A DNA stretch of 33,395 bases from Anabaena sp. FACHB-1237 (GTDB lineage: Bacteria; Cyanobacteriota; Cyanobacteriia; Cyanobacteriales; Nostocaceae): contig NZ_JACJPV010000043.1 of the NCBI RefSeq assembly GCF_014696225.1, forward strand, positions 1-33,395. Direction: 5' to 3'. The notes under the pieces are model-generated. The model saw only the letters and a list, made by a program, of their open reading frames with translations. It did no database searches and was not told the origin of the DNA. Shown piece by piece: positions 7,887 to 16,395 of this stretch (position 1 is its first letter; each line of letters starts with the position of its first letter). The position numbers were made by a program, and so were the translations under genes.

Positions 7887-8738
7887 ATGAAAAAGTGGCA
7901 GTACCAAACTTTTTGCTGTGTAGTAATTGTTTTATTGTCTATTTTTGGCTTGGGAAAACAAGTTCTTGCAGCAGAAATAGCCCAAGCACAAACAACTACA
8001 AATGTGTATGATTATCTATTGCAATATCAACCAGAAACTTATAATATTCTCAATCAAACTTTAGCCAAAAGTATTGAAGATGCAAAACAACCAAATAGCG
8101 ATGAAGTAGTTAATAACCTATGGGCATTATCCCCTGAAAATACCAAAATTAAATGGCGTGAAAATAATGGTAAAATAGAATATTTAATGTCCACATGGAA
8201 ATATAGCAGTAATCCTAGCAGAGATTGGCCAATAGGGTCACAAAAATCATTAGCTTATCAAACATGGTTTACCGCAGTACCAGAAGTTAAAGAATTTTGT
8301 CAAAAATATCAGGCTACAGATGCCAATATTCCCGATAATATTGAATTGTCTTTGCGATTACAACAGTATTTGGGATTAATATTAAATAAATATTCTACTA
8401 AAACCGATTTTATTGAAATGTGGGTGAAAGCAGAAGATTTAAGTAGACCATGTATTGATCCTGAAATTAACGATACAACTTGTAATTTATTACCTTTACC
8501 TGTTCCTGATAGTAGTCCTATTATCAAAACAATTTACAGCAATTCTTACAGCAATGCTAAACAGGAATATTATCCCTGGACTGGTTTAGGATATACTTAT
8601 GATTGGGGAAATACAGAAAAACCCCATCAAGGGCCAAGTGAATTTATTATTAATCCCACTGTGGAAAAACCTGTAGAAGTGGAAGTTGTTTCTGTTACTC
8701 CCACAGCAGAATATTGTCGGAGTCAGATACAAAGTTAA
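7887..8738 (+). CDS. Secreted protein of unknown function
   Basis: I do not recognise the family. The ATG at 7887 (283 residues) is preferred over the TTG at 7863 because it places MKKWQYQ directly before a classical signal peptide: a basic start, a hydrophobic core (about residues 9-24) and a likely cleavage at VLAA just before EIAQAQ. The mature part is rich in Asn, Tyr and Trp (for example LMSTWKYS, YPWTGLGYTYDWGN) and has four cysteines (in KEFCQKY, SRPCIDP, TTCNLLP, EYCRSQ) that could form two disulfides. The DsbA-like protein upstream is a conceivable partner, but that is only proximity. No repeats, membrane anchor or sorting signal at the C-terminus. Confidence 0.7.
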   Translation: MKKWQYQTFCCVVIVLLSIFGLGKQVLAAEIAQAQTTTNVYDYLLQYQPETYNILNQTLAKSIEDAKQPNSDEVVNNLWALSPENTKIKWRENNGKIEYLMSTWKYSSNPSRDWPIGSQKSLAYQTWFTAVPEVKEFCQKYQATDANIPDNIELSLRLQQYLGLILNKYSTKTDFIEMWVKAEDLSRPCIDPEINDTTCNLLPLPVPDSSPIIKTIYSNSYSNAKQEYYPWTGLGYTYDWGNTEKPHQGPSEFIINPTVEKPVEVEVVSVTPTAEYCRSQIQS

Positions 8739-8916
8739 TCAGGAAAAAATTCTCACTTATCCCTTAAAGGCTGTTCTAAGAGGATATTTGAAGAGTCTAA
8801 ATTGATAATAAAATTGCCGATTATAAATCCCCGTTACAAGGGCAAAACCCACCTACATGGGTTAAGAAACCTTAATTTATGGTGAGGTATTTATCAGCGT
8901 TCAATTATTTACTATT

Positions 8917-9486
8917 TCATCCTTTTAAAATCTCACTCACAGTTAACTGAATATCAGAAAATAGAGGGGAACAAATCACATCATTTGCTGTAAAAACCTG
9001 TTCATTATAAAAACCTTCTACCCATTCTAAAACCGTCACTTTTTGTAATATCGGATCTACAATCCAATATTCATTAATACCTCGCGCTGCATACTCAGAA
9101 CGTTTGTAACGATAATCTCGATTTTGTTGGTTAGGACTGACTACTTCAACTACTAACAAAGGAGGTGGCATATCCATTAAAATCAGAGAGCGTGTAGCAT
9201 CTTTCATAACTTCAGCTAATTCTTCAGAAAACATTACTAAATCAGGAACACGCACCCCTACCTGACGACTATGTACAGCGATTTCTGTTTTCATTCTTAA
9301 CCGATAGTAGGGAATACCTAATTGCAGAAAATAGGCAACTAAAAACATGGCAATTCTTTGATTTAGTTCACTTTCAGAAGGCATAAGAATTAACTCGCCA
9401 TTTTCCAATTCATAGAAATTATCAGTCCCATCGTCATAATTAAGAAATTCCTCAAAATTCATCTTTTTAGCAGTTGCTACTATCAT
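8917..9486 (-). CDS. Uma2 family (DUF820) PD-(D/E)XK nuclease-fold protein
   Basis: Belongs to the Uma2 family, expanded in cyanobacteria; a nuclease fold with unknown biological role. Residues visible from the ATG at 9486: P81-D82 in RVPDLVMF, E114 in LLVVEVVSP, then the KRSEYAARGINEYWIVDP block typical of the family. The start at 9486 is chosen because GGGAGAAATAACC lies directly before it as a ribosome binding site; the upstream in-frame ATG at 9501 would use that site as coding sequence. It is 44 bp downstream of the A2M gene stop on the same strand and could be co-transcribed with it. Confidence 0.9.
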   Translation of the reverse strand: MIVATAKKMNFEEFLNYDDGTDNFYELENGELILMPSESELNQRIAMFLVAYFLQLGIPYYRLRMKTEIAVHSRQVGVRVPDLVMFSEELAEVMKDATRSLILMDMPPPLLVVEVVSPNQQNRDYRYKRSEYAARGINEYWIVDPILQKVTVLEWVEGFYNEQVFTANDVICSPLFSDIQLTVSEILKG

Positions 9487-9530
9487 GGTTATTTCTCCCA
9501 TAAACGGCTTGTATTAACTATTTTAGCAAA

Positions 9531-12500
9531 TCAATTTACAATTTCCAAAGTAGCATCTGCACTTCTGCCAAACTCTTCCGGTAGATATTGCAGATGCACT
9601 TCTGCGCCAGGCCAAATAAATGTTCCAGGAGTGACAGAACGCACTAAATAATGTAAATTATAAACTCCCGTTTCCAAATGATCACTATAGGCAATAATCC
9701 GATCTTTGTAAATTGTTTTATATCCCAATTGCCAACTATCAGACTTTGCTTCTAATGCTAAATTAGCAGTTTGAAAACTATTATCTACAGCTTCTAAACC
9801 GGCAGGTAAAGGATCTTTAATCACTACATGATCTACAGGATGATCGGTAATAATTTCTAATCCTATATCAAATACTTCTCCTGGTTTTAATATTAATGGC
9901 TGATCAAAAGTGTACATTCCTATTTTTTGTAAAGGTTTTTGTTCATTAACTTTACTAATTTCTCGCGTTACTCTTAAACCATTAAATCTTCCCGGTTGGT
10001 TTCCTGATAAACGATAATTGTAAGCCACCACATAATGGACATTAGCTTTACCAGATTTTTCGACAACTAAATCATTGTTACCATGAGGTAATTTATCAAT
10101 GGGTATATTGAGGTTAAATTGCGGATTTTTATAACCTTGAAAATGGTTTTCTCCTAATTTACGATTTGCTAATTTTACCGATGTAAAAAAGTTAGGAGGA
10201 GTGGCTTCTAATTGACTATATTTAACTAAAGCTGTTAAAGCCTGGGCATTATCATAACTTGTTACCCATGTACCATTGCGACGTAAATTTAACAAACTTT
10301 GGAATAATTTATCAATAGTTTCTGGGTTGGTTTTTTGGTCAATAAATAACCCTATTGCTTGGGCTTGAATGGTAGTATTAGAGTTTAACCAACTCCAATT
10401 TTTTGGCAGGTTAATAACTGCTGTTCTTCCTGTTTGATAAATGTCCTTTTGTAATTGGACTGTGATAATTTGCGCTTCATCTTGCCATTCAGGGAATTGA
10501 TATAAATATCTAGCTAATTTGATTTGTGTAACTAGATCAAGTTCATCTTTAACTTGATAAATATCTTTGAGGAAACTATTACGTTTATCTCCTAATTCTG
10601 CTAAAGCAATTAAAGCATTAAGTCGTAATTGTAATTTACAAATTTTCTGTTTACAAAAATCATATTGTCCAGGGTTAGCGAGAACATTTTGTAAGTAGGT
10701 TCTTAGCTGTTTTAAACTATCATCATCTACTAAATTAGGGAATATTTGATTAGCAGTAGCTAAAGACTCTGCTGCATAAGCAGAAACCCAAGGATCAGAT
10801 TTTACTTGTTTAGGAAATGCAGCAAAACCTCCATCTAGTATTTGTAAGGGTTTTAATTTATTAATTGCTTGTTTGGCTTGTTTTTCAGGATGCAATTCTG
10901 TGAATATTTGATCATATTTTTGATTGAGATTTGCTAAATTAGCTGCAATTAATAATTGACTAGCTGCTGGTTCTGCAAAAGGTAAATCTTCATCTTTGAA
11001 AACTTGTTTTGCAGAAGTTTTAATTTCTGGAATTAAGGTACTAGCTAATTGAATTTCTAAACCTCCAGTATTTGGAGAGGTATTTTTATCAATGTTTACA
11101 GGAATTTTTACTGCTTTCTCACTAACTCCAGTTTCTACCACTTTTTCAGTAACTTCTAAAGGTTTAACTTCTAAAGGTACAGAAAACCCATCAGTATTAT
11201 TATTTAATTCTGTGGTAAATGTAAGTTGACTTTCGCCTATTTTATTGGCAACAATGGGAAAACGATAGGCTTGAGTTTGGGACTCAGTTTGTGTTTTTAA
11301 AGTTGTAGTTTGCGATGGTTTTTCGGCAAATTTTAATGCACCAGTAAGTTTACCATTAATGTTTACAGTACCAGTGTTTCCTGTGGTATTAGTCACAGAT
11401 AAACCTGCATAAATGCGATCGCCTAATCTAGTAAATTGTGGTACAATGGCATTAGTAATTAAAGGTTTAGTAGTAATAAAAGTGGTATCAACATTATTAC
11501 CAAATCGTAAATTACCATCAGTAGCTACCACCATCACGCGCCAAGTAGTTAAATCATCAGGTAAAGTAAAGTTGACTTTAGCCTGGCCATTTTCATCACT
11601 AATTACCACACCATTATAATAAGCCAAAGGCTGAAAATCTTCTCGAATGCGAGTATTAGCTAAAGCACTGGATAAACCACCACTATAACCCCAACCTTTG
11701 GGCAATTTAGCGGTTAATTGTGCTAATCTTACATCAGGACGATTATCACTAAACCTAGTAGAAATTGGTTGTTCTGCATATACAGTATCTACCAAATTAG
11801 GAAGACGATAACCACTAAGTTGTAAAATAGCTTCATTTACAACCATCACAGTAAATTGTCCTTGAACTGGTTTATTTTCTGCATCTTTTAATTCCAAGTT
11901 TAAAGTTTGTTCTTTGCCAGGTTCTAAACTCTTTAAACTAGGGTTAATTGCTACCTTTAAATATTTATTTTCCAGATTAACTTTAAAAGGTACAAAACCA
12001 ATTCTAGCGAGATTTTCTAAACTTTCTAAACCTTTGGTTTCTAACTCATTGATGGGTTTACCTTGTCGCACTAATACCGCTTGTACCGCGGCATTTGGTA
12101 ACATTTCTGGAGTAACAGTAAATTTAATTTGGGGCGCACCTCCAGAGACTTTAACTACTTTTTGATAAAGAGGTTTATCTTGAATTACTGCAAAATATAA
12201 TTCTCCTTCTGTATAGGGAGATTGAATTAAAGCAGTAGCAGTTTCTCCAACTTTAAATTCCTTTTTATCTAACTTAACTGATAACTTATCTTTTTCATTT
12301 ACTCCCCAAAATACTTGATTTTCTCCTGTTACCCAAATTTGTAAATCTGTAGCAGTAATTTCTTGAACACTATCACTAAAATTAGCCCGAATACGATATG
12401 AACCGGATACAGTAGGGGTTAATTTCACTGTTTGGGGAATATTGCTAGAGGTAATTTCTGTTTTGCTAACTGTTTGATATTCCACTTGATTTTTAGGTGT

Positions 12501-15281
12501 TTTACTACCTTCAATTACTTGAGTCACAGTGGTATATTTCATCTGTTGTAATTCAATATTGATCCTTTGATTTGCTAAAGGGTTACCATTAACATCAGTG
12601 ACAATAATTTCTATGGGAAATTCTTTACCAGCATCAACTACAAAATTACTTTTTAAACCAATAAATTTATTACTGGGTAAAGCAGTAAAACCTTGATTAT
12701 TGGCTACAGATAAATTAGAAACATCACTCACTTGCACATCTACCCGATAACTCATAGGATAGGGTAAATCTTTATCTACAGCAAAGTTTTGACTACTTTT
12801 ACCATTACCATCTAATTGAGAAGTAGTTTGTAAAACATCTGTATTAATATTGGGACTTTCTTCTGGCCAAAACCACTGTCTACCAAAACTAAATTCTTGC
12901 CAATTTTGAGGAATAAAATCACTTTTTTGACGAGTAATAAAATATTTAGCTTTTCCTCCTTCTACTCCAGGTCCAAATAAATAGTTACTAGCCACATTAG
13001 CAGTTATTTGATCACCAACAAAAGCAAACTTTTTATTTAATTGTAAGTCAACTTTAAAATTAGGTGGTTTAAATTCCGCTACTCGAAATTCTCCTGATAT
13101 TTCTTGTTTATTATCACCTTTAGCGGTAATAGTATAATATCCTAAAGGTTGATTTTTAGGAATGAGATAATCTAAGGAAAATGTACTATATTCATTAGTA
13201 GTTTGTGTACCTAAATCTGTAGTTTTACCATTAGGATCAACTAAAGATATTTGATAAGTTGTATTTTTATCTTGTTGAATTTTTCCTGCTGATAAATAAT
13301 TAGTAAAACCAGTAAATGCAACTTTTTCTCCTGGTTGATATAGCTTTCTATCGGAAAAAATTACTCCTCGTGATGCAGGTTTATCACTTTCCCAACCGGC
13401 ATCTATACCATAATCATACGCACCACTATATTCTTGTGTTCTTGTAAATGCCCAATCTTGATTTTCTTGGGCAATGACTAATAATTTAGGTAAGCGATAA
13501 TCGTCATATTCAGACTTAGTATAACATTGATTTAATTGATTACTTTCAATTTGTAAAATTCCCTGATCATTAGTTTTTCCAGTGGCACAAGGTAGGGGTT
13601 GAAAACGAGATTTTTGATCTTGATATAATTTCGATTGATAGATGGTAATATTTGCCCCTTTCACTGCTGTACCATCACTTAAATGATGCACGCGAATTAA
13701 TCCTAATTTGGGAAACCATTGGGCAAATACGCCTAAATTTGTTAATTGTACCATGCCATAAGTTGTGGGTTCATGCCAAATTTGTTTACCATCATCTAAA
13801 TATTTATGAGTACGTGCTTGTATTCCATAAGCTAACATTCCTTGATTATTTTTGAGTTTTTCTTTAAGAGAAATAGCAATATTTACTGGTTTGTTTTTCT
13901 GAGATTTAATTAAGAAATTTGTCCATTTTTCGGGTTTAGGTAATAATTCATCAGCACTATTACTATAAATTAAATCACTAGGTTTAATAATTCTATAAGC
14001 AGCTTTATATTTAGATTCTGGTAAATTAATTGCTTCAATATTTAATTGTAAATTTTGATTGCTAGGAAAGATGTTAAAATCGGCGGGAACTGCAATATTT
14101 CCAGCAACATCACTGGTATGATATTTAATCGTAATTGGACTACCTAAAGTTTGTCCAAATTGATCTTTAATATTTCTGTCAATGGTAATCTGATAATTTT
14201 GATTAGGTTCTAAAGCATAAGGATTAATTCTCACTATTCTATCTTGATCATAAATTTGTAAAAGGTTTTCAGAATCAATATTTTTAGGTTGGGGACTAAT
14301 TTTAATATGATCTTTAATAGAATCTGTTACTAAGATATTATTAAATTGTAAACTAGGACTACCTTTAACAAATCTACCATAAGTTCCTGATGCGTCAGGT
14401 TCTCCATAGGGTTTAATTCCCTCAAATTTTAAAGGTGCATAAGTTGATAATTTACTCACAAATTCTTGACTACTGGCTAAATTTCCATGTACAGGAAGAA
14501 TACCAGGGGAAAATATTAAACGGTAATTTGTGGCTTTTCTTAAAGTTTTTTGAGGAGTAATATTATAAATCCATTCTTTGGTAGCAGGATCAAATGTTTG
14601 TAAAGGATCTTCATTTGCTACTACTTCTGATTTATCTAATTTTACCTGAAAATTAACAACTTGTTTTTTATTATCAGCAATTAACCATAAATGTTTTTTT
14701 ACAGATTCTATATCTAATTCTGTATTAGCTGTAAATTGTAATTTTGGTTCTAATTCTATTGGCGCAATTTCTGAGTTTTCAACAGGGTTTACTCCTGGTA
14801 AATTAGTAATTTTAATTGGTTGCGTATTAAATGTCCAAGCTATATCTTGGTTTAAACGATTGTTTTTTAAATCTGCTAAACCTGCCTTTAAAGTAACTTG
14901 AATTCTGGTAGCTTGGGGTATAGCTTGATCTGCTTGAAATCCTACCATACGTGGTGTTAAAAAGCGAAATTTTCCCGGTAATGGTGGCCAAATAGCAAAT
15001 TTATTTAATAAAAGTTCTTGTTGAGGAGTGTCTAATTTTTCAATGGGAATTAATGCTTCTTTAAATATAATCCTAATTTGACTTAAAGTATTTGCTTCTC
15101 CTAAAGGACTAATTTGTTCTACCCAACTGGGTAATTTTGGTGGTGTTAATGATGCTACTATGGGTAATTTTTCTTTACCTGATTTTATATTAACTGAATT
15201 ACAACCATTGAGACCGATTATTACTAAAATTATTAATAGCAATTTCAGGGTTTTTATTATTTTTAGGAGTTTTGTTTTCAT
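9531..15281 (-). CDS. Alpha-2-macroglobulin-like lipoprotein lacking the thioester motif
   Basis: A 1916-residue envelope protein of the bacterial A2M family, presumed to trap or inhibit proteases in the periplasm. Lipoprotein signal: hydrophobic run to LNGC with acylated C27. Next come a Big_5/MG1-like domain (about 60-155), macroglobulin domains, a DRKLYQPGEKVAFTG block (about 645), the central A2M domain with NGVVISDENGQAKVNFTLP and TTWRVMVVATDG (about 1215-1245), and a helical thioester-type domain (about 1435-1650). Where the CxEQ thioester should be, the sequence reads LPFAEPAASQLLIAAN, so the covalent trap is missing, as in the E. coli YfaS type. C-terminal MG domains end in the LHYLVRSVTPGTF block. 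A PBP1C gene lies 1.1 kb upstream and divergent, matching the known A2M-PBP1C association. Confidence 0.93.
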   Translation of the reverse strand: MKTKLLKIIKTLKLLLIILVIIGLNGCNSVNIKSGKEKLPIVASLTPPKLPSWVEQISPLGEANTLSQIRIIFKEALIPIEKLDTPQQELLLNKFAIWPPLPGKFRFLTPRMVGFQADQAIPQATRIQVTLKAGLADLKNNRLNQDIAWTFNTQPIKITNLPGVNPVENSEIAPIELEPKLQFTANTELDIESVKKHLWLIADNKKQVVNFQVKLDKSEVVANEDPLQTFDPATKEWIYNITPQKTLRKATNYRLIFSPGILPVHGNLASSQEFVSKLSTYAPLKFEGIKPYGEPDASGTYGRFVKGSPSLQFNNILVTDSIKDHIKISPQPKNIDSENLLQIYDQDRIVRINPYALEPNQNYQITIDRNIKDQFGQTLGSPITIKYHTSDVAGNIAVPADFNIFPSNQNLQLNIEAINLPESKYKAAYRIIKPSDLIYSNSADELLPKPEKWTNFLIKSQKNKPVNIAISLKEKLKNNQGMLAYGIQARTHKYLDDGKQIWHEPTTYGMVQLTNLGVFAQWFPKLGLIRVHHLSDGTAVKGANITIYQSKLYQDQKSRFQPLPCATGKTNDQGILQIESNQLNQCYTKSEYDDYRLPKLLVIAQENQDWAFTRTQEYSGAYDYGIDAGWESDKPASRGVIFSDRKLYQPGEKVAFTGFTNYLSAGKIQQDKNTTYQISLVDPNGKTTDLGTQTTNEYSTFSLDYLIPKNQPLGYYTITAKGDNKQEISGEFRVAEFKPPNFKVDLQLNKKFAFVGDQITANVASNYLFGPGVEGGKAKYFITRQKSDFIPQNWQEFSFGRQWFWPEESPNINTDVLQTTSQLDGNGKSSQNFAVDKDLPYPMSYRVDVQVSDVSNLSVANNQGFTALPSNKFIGLKSNFVVDAGKEFPIEIIVTDVNGNPLANQRINIELQQMKYTTVTQVIEGSKTPKNQVEYQTVSKTEITSSNIPQTVKLTPTVSGSYRIRANFSDSVQEITATDLQIWVTGENQVFWGVNEKDKLSVKLDKKEFKVGETATALIQSPYTEGELYFAVIQDKPLYQKVVKVSGGAPQIKFTVTPEMLPNAAVQAVLVRQGKPINELETKGLESLENLARIGFVPFKVNLENKYLKVAINPSLKSLEPGKEQTLNLELKDAENKPVQGQFTVMVVNEAILQLSGYRLPNLVDTVYAEQPISTRFSDNRPDVRLAQLTAKLPKGWGYSGGLSSALANTRIREDFQPLAYYNGVVISDENGQAKVNFTLPDDLTTWRVMVVATDGNLRFGNNVDTTFITTKPLITNAIVPQFTRLGDRIYAGLSVTNTTGNTGTVNINGKLTGALKFAEKPSQTTTLKTQTESQTQAYRFPIVANKIGESQLTFTTELNNNTDGFSVPLEVKPLEVTEKVVETGVSEKAVKIPVNIDKNTSPNTGGLEIQLASTLIPEIKTSAKQVFKDEDLPFAEPAASQLLIAANLANLNQKYDQIFTELHPEKQAKQAINKLKPLQILDGGFAAFPKQVKSDPWVSAYAAESLATANQIFPNLVDDDSLKQLRTYLQNVLANPGQYDFCKQKICKLQLRLNALIALAELGDKRNSFLKDIYQVKDELDLVTQIKLARYLYQFPEWQDEAQIITVQLQKDIYQTGRTAVINLPKNWSWLNSNTTIQAQAIGLFIDQKTNPETIDKLFQSLLNLRRNGTWVTSYDNAQALTALVKYSQLEATPPNFFTSVKLANRKLGENHFQGYKNPQFNLNIPIDKLPHGNNDLVVEKSGKANVHYVVAYNYRLSGNQPGRFNGLRVTREISKVNEQKPLQKIGMYTFDQPLILKPGEVFDIGLEIITDHPVDHVVIKDPLPAGLEAVDNSFQTANLALEAKSDSWQLGYKTIYKDRIIAYSDHLETGVYNLHYLVRSVTPGTFIWPGAEVHLQYLPEEFGRSADATLEIVN

Positions 15282-15285
15282 GATA

Positions 15286-15318
15286 TTAATTATTGATTAA
15301 TTATTGATTAATTATTGA
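15286..15318. repeat. 11-bp tandem repeat (3 copies) upstream of A2M
   Basis: Three perfect copies of TTAATTATTGA directly before the A2M start codon. Two copies of the same unit (second with one change) occur at 27601-27622. Confidence 0.8.
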
Positions 15319-15373
15319 GACTTTATGGATATCCCCAACTTTTTCCATAAGTCAGGGATATTAATGCTAATAA

Positions 15374-16189
15374 TTAAACATTATCAAAATTATCAGGATC
15401 AAAATTAGGCTTTTGCATTTGTTTTTGTAAAGCCTTAACTTCTTTCAGAGGTAATTCTGTAAGCTGACAAATTTGTTCTAAATTCATGCCCATTTTCAAC
15501 AACTTAAAGGTTAATTTTCTGGTTAACTCAGCTTTACCTTCGGCTTTACCTTCGGCTTTACCTTCGGCTTTACCTTGAAGAATACCTTCTTGAAGAATTT
15601 CTTGATAAATCACAGATTCTCTCATAATTTCACTCCTAAAAACCTTCCTAATTATATTTTGTTCTAACACTAATCCTGCTAATATGGAACTGGCGGCAGC
15701 TATATCTCTTTGCAGTGTAATTTCTTCCATTTCTTCGACAATTTTCCCGACTTGGTTTAATACCATAACGGGATCTGATGTTTTACTTAATACTGCAAAA
15801 GGTAATAAACCCGGAAGTTTCATGAATAGTTCTGTGGCTTGTTCCCAAAGTCTAATCACTTCATATTGATGATAGGTGTTTTCTAATTTGAAACTATTTT
15901 CATAGACTAATTTGGACTCAGTTTTCCTCAAGTATATCACTACTTGACGCATTTTCTTTTCGGGAAATAAACGATGTCCCCTGAGTCTATAGTCTGTCAT
16001 TCTAAAGGGTATTTCATTTTCTGGATCTGTTTGAAATTCTGAATGTAGAATTAACTCCGGTGACTGTAATAAAATTAGTGAATCTGCCCTAATGGGTTGA
16101 TTTGATAGTTCTGTGGGGCTAAGTTCTGTTAGTTCTATGGGTGAACCTAGTAACCATGTTGCTAGAAATTTACATACATTATCATACAT
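15374..16189 (-). CDS. Rpn-type recombination-promoting nuclease / putative transposase family protein
   Basis: PD-(D/E)XK family protein of the Rpn type common in cyanobacteria; family members are linked to RecA-independent recombination. I start it at the ATG at 16189 (MYDNVCKFLA, 271 residues), the usual family start; the in-frame ATG at 16372 would add 61 residues, about 36 of which are translated MITE. Putative catalytic residues: D36 in IRADSLILL and E51-F-Q53 in HSEFQTDP. The family's FRMTDYRLR, RQVVIYL and MRESVIYQEIL blocks are present. Between FLA and TWLLG it appears a few residues shorter than relatives, so activity is uncertain. Near the C-terminus GKAE is repeated four times. 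Confidence 0.85.
   Translation of the reverse strand: MYDNVCKFLATWLLGSPIELTELSPTELSNQPIRADSLILLQSPELILHSEFQTDPENEIPFRMTDYRLRGHRLFPEKKMRQVVIYLRKTESKLVYENSFKLENTYHQYEVIRLWEQATELFMKLPGLLPFAVLSKTSDPVMVLNQVGKIVEEMEEITLQRDIAAASSILAGLVLEQNIIRKVFRSEIMRESVIYQEILQEGILQGKAEGKAEGKAEGKAELTRKLTFKLLKMGMNLEQICQLTELPLKEVKALQKQMQKPNFDPDNFDNV
15531..15576 (-). repeat. 12-bp tandem repeat encoding GKAE units
   Basis: Forward-strand unit GCTTTACCTTCG occurs three times plus a 10-nt partial copy; it encodes the (GKAE)4 stretch. In-frame 12-mer units can gain or lose copies without frameshift, and Rpn family proteins often carry such linkers. Confidence 0.85.
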
Positions 16190-16224
16190 GGCAATTTTTC
16201 TAGTAGATGCTACTTCAACAATTT

Positions 16225-16332
16225 TACAGCACATTCCATCTACATGAGGTACACTATGAACACAGCAAGATGCCTGTGTTATAAGGGTTTTATCATTAAC
16301 ATCTGTACCTGATAATAACGGAAACTGCTGTA
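16225..16332 (+). mobile_element. MITE family copy 2, just upstream of the Rpn gene
   Basis: 108 bp from TACAGCACATTCC to AACTGCTGTA, with imperfect terminal inverted repeats and flanking or terminal TA on both sides. Matches copies at 5695-5802 and 30224-30330. It separates the Rpn start codon from its older upstream DNA and sits in the short gap shared with PBP1C. Confidence 0.9.
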
Positions 16333-16395
16333 TTATATCATGTTTTATGAGCTTTATGGTTTTACTATACAATTCTTAATTTATGGTTTAATTTT

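Noticed and set aside
9531..15281. Several 60-90 residue ORFs antisense to the A2M gene
   Set aside because: Shadow frames of a long conserved gene; no initiation signals.
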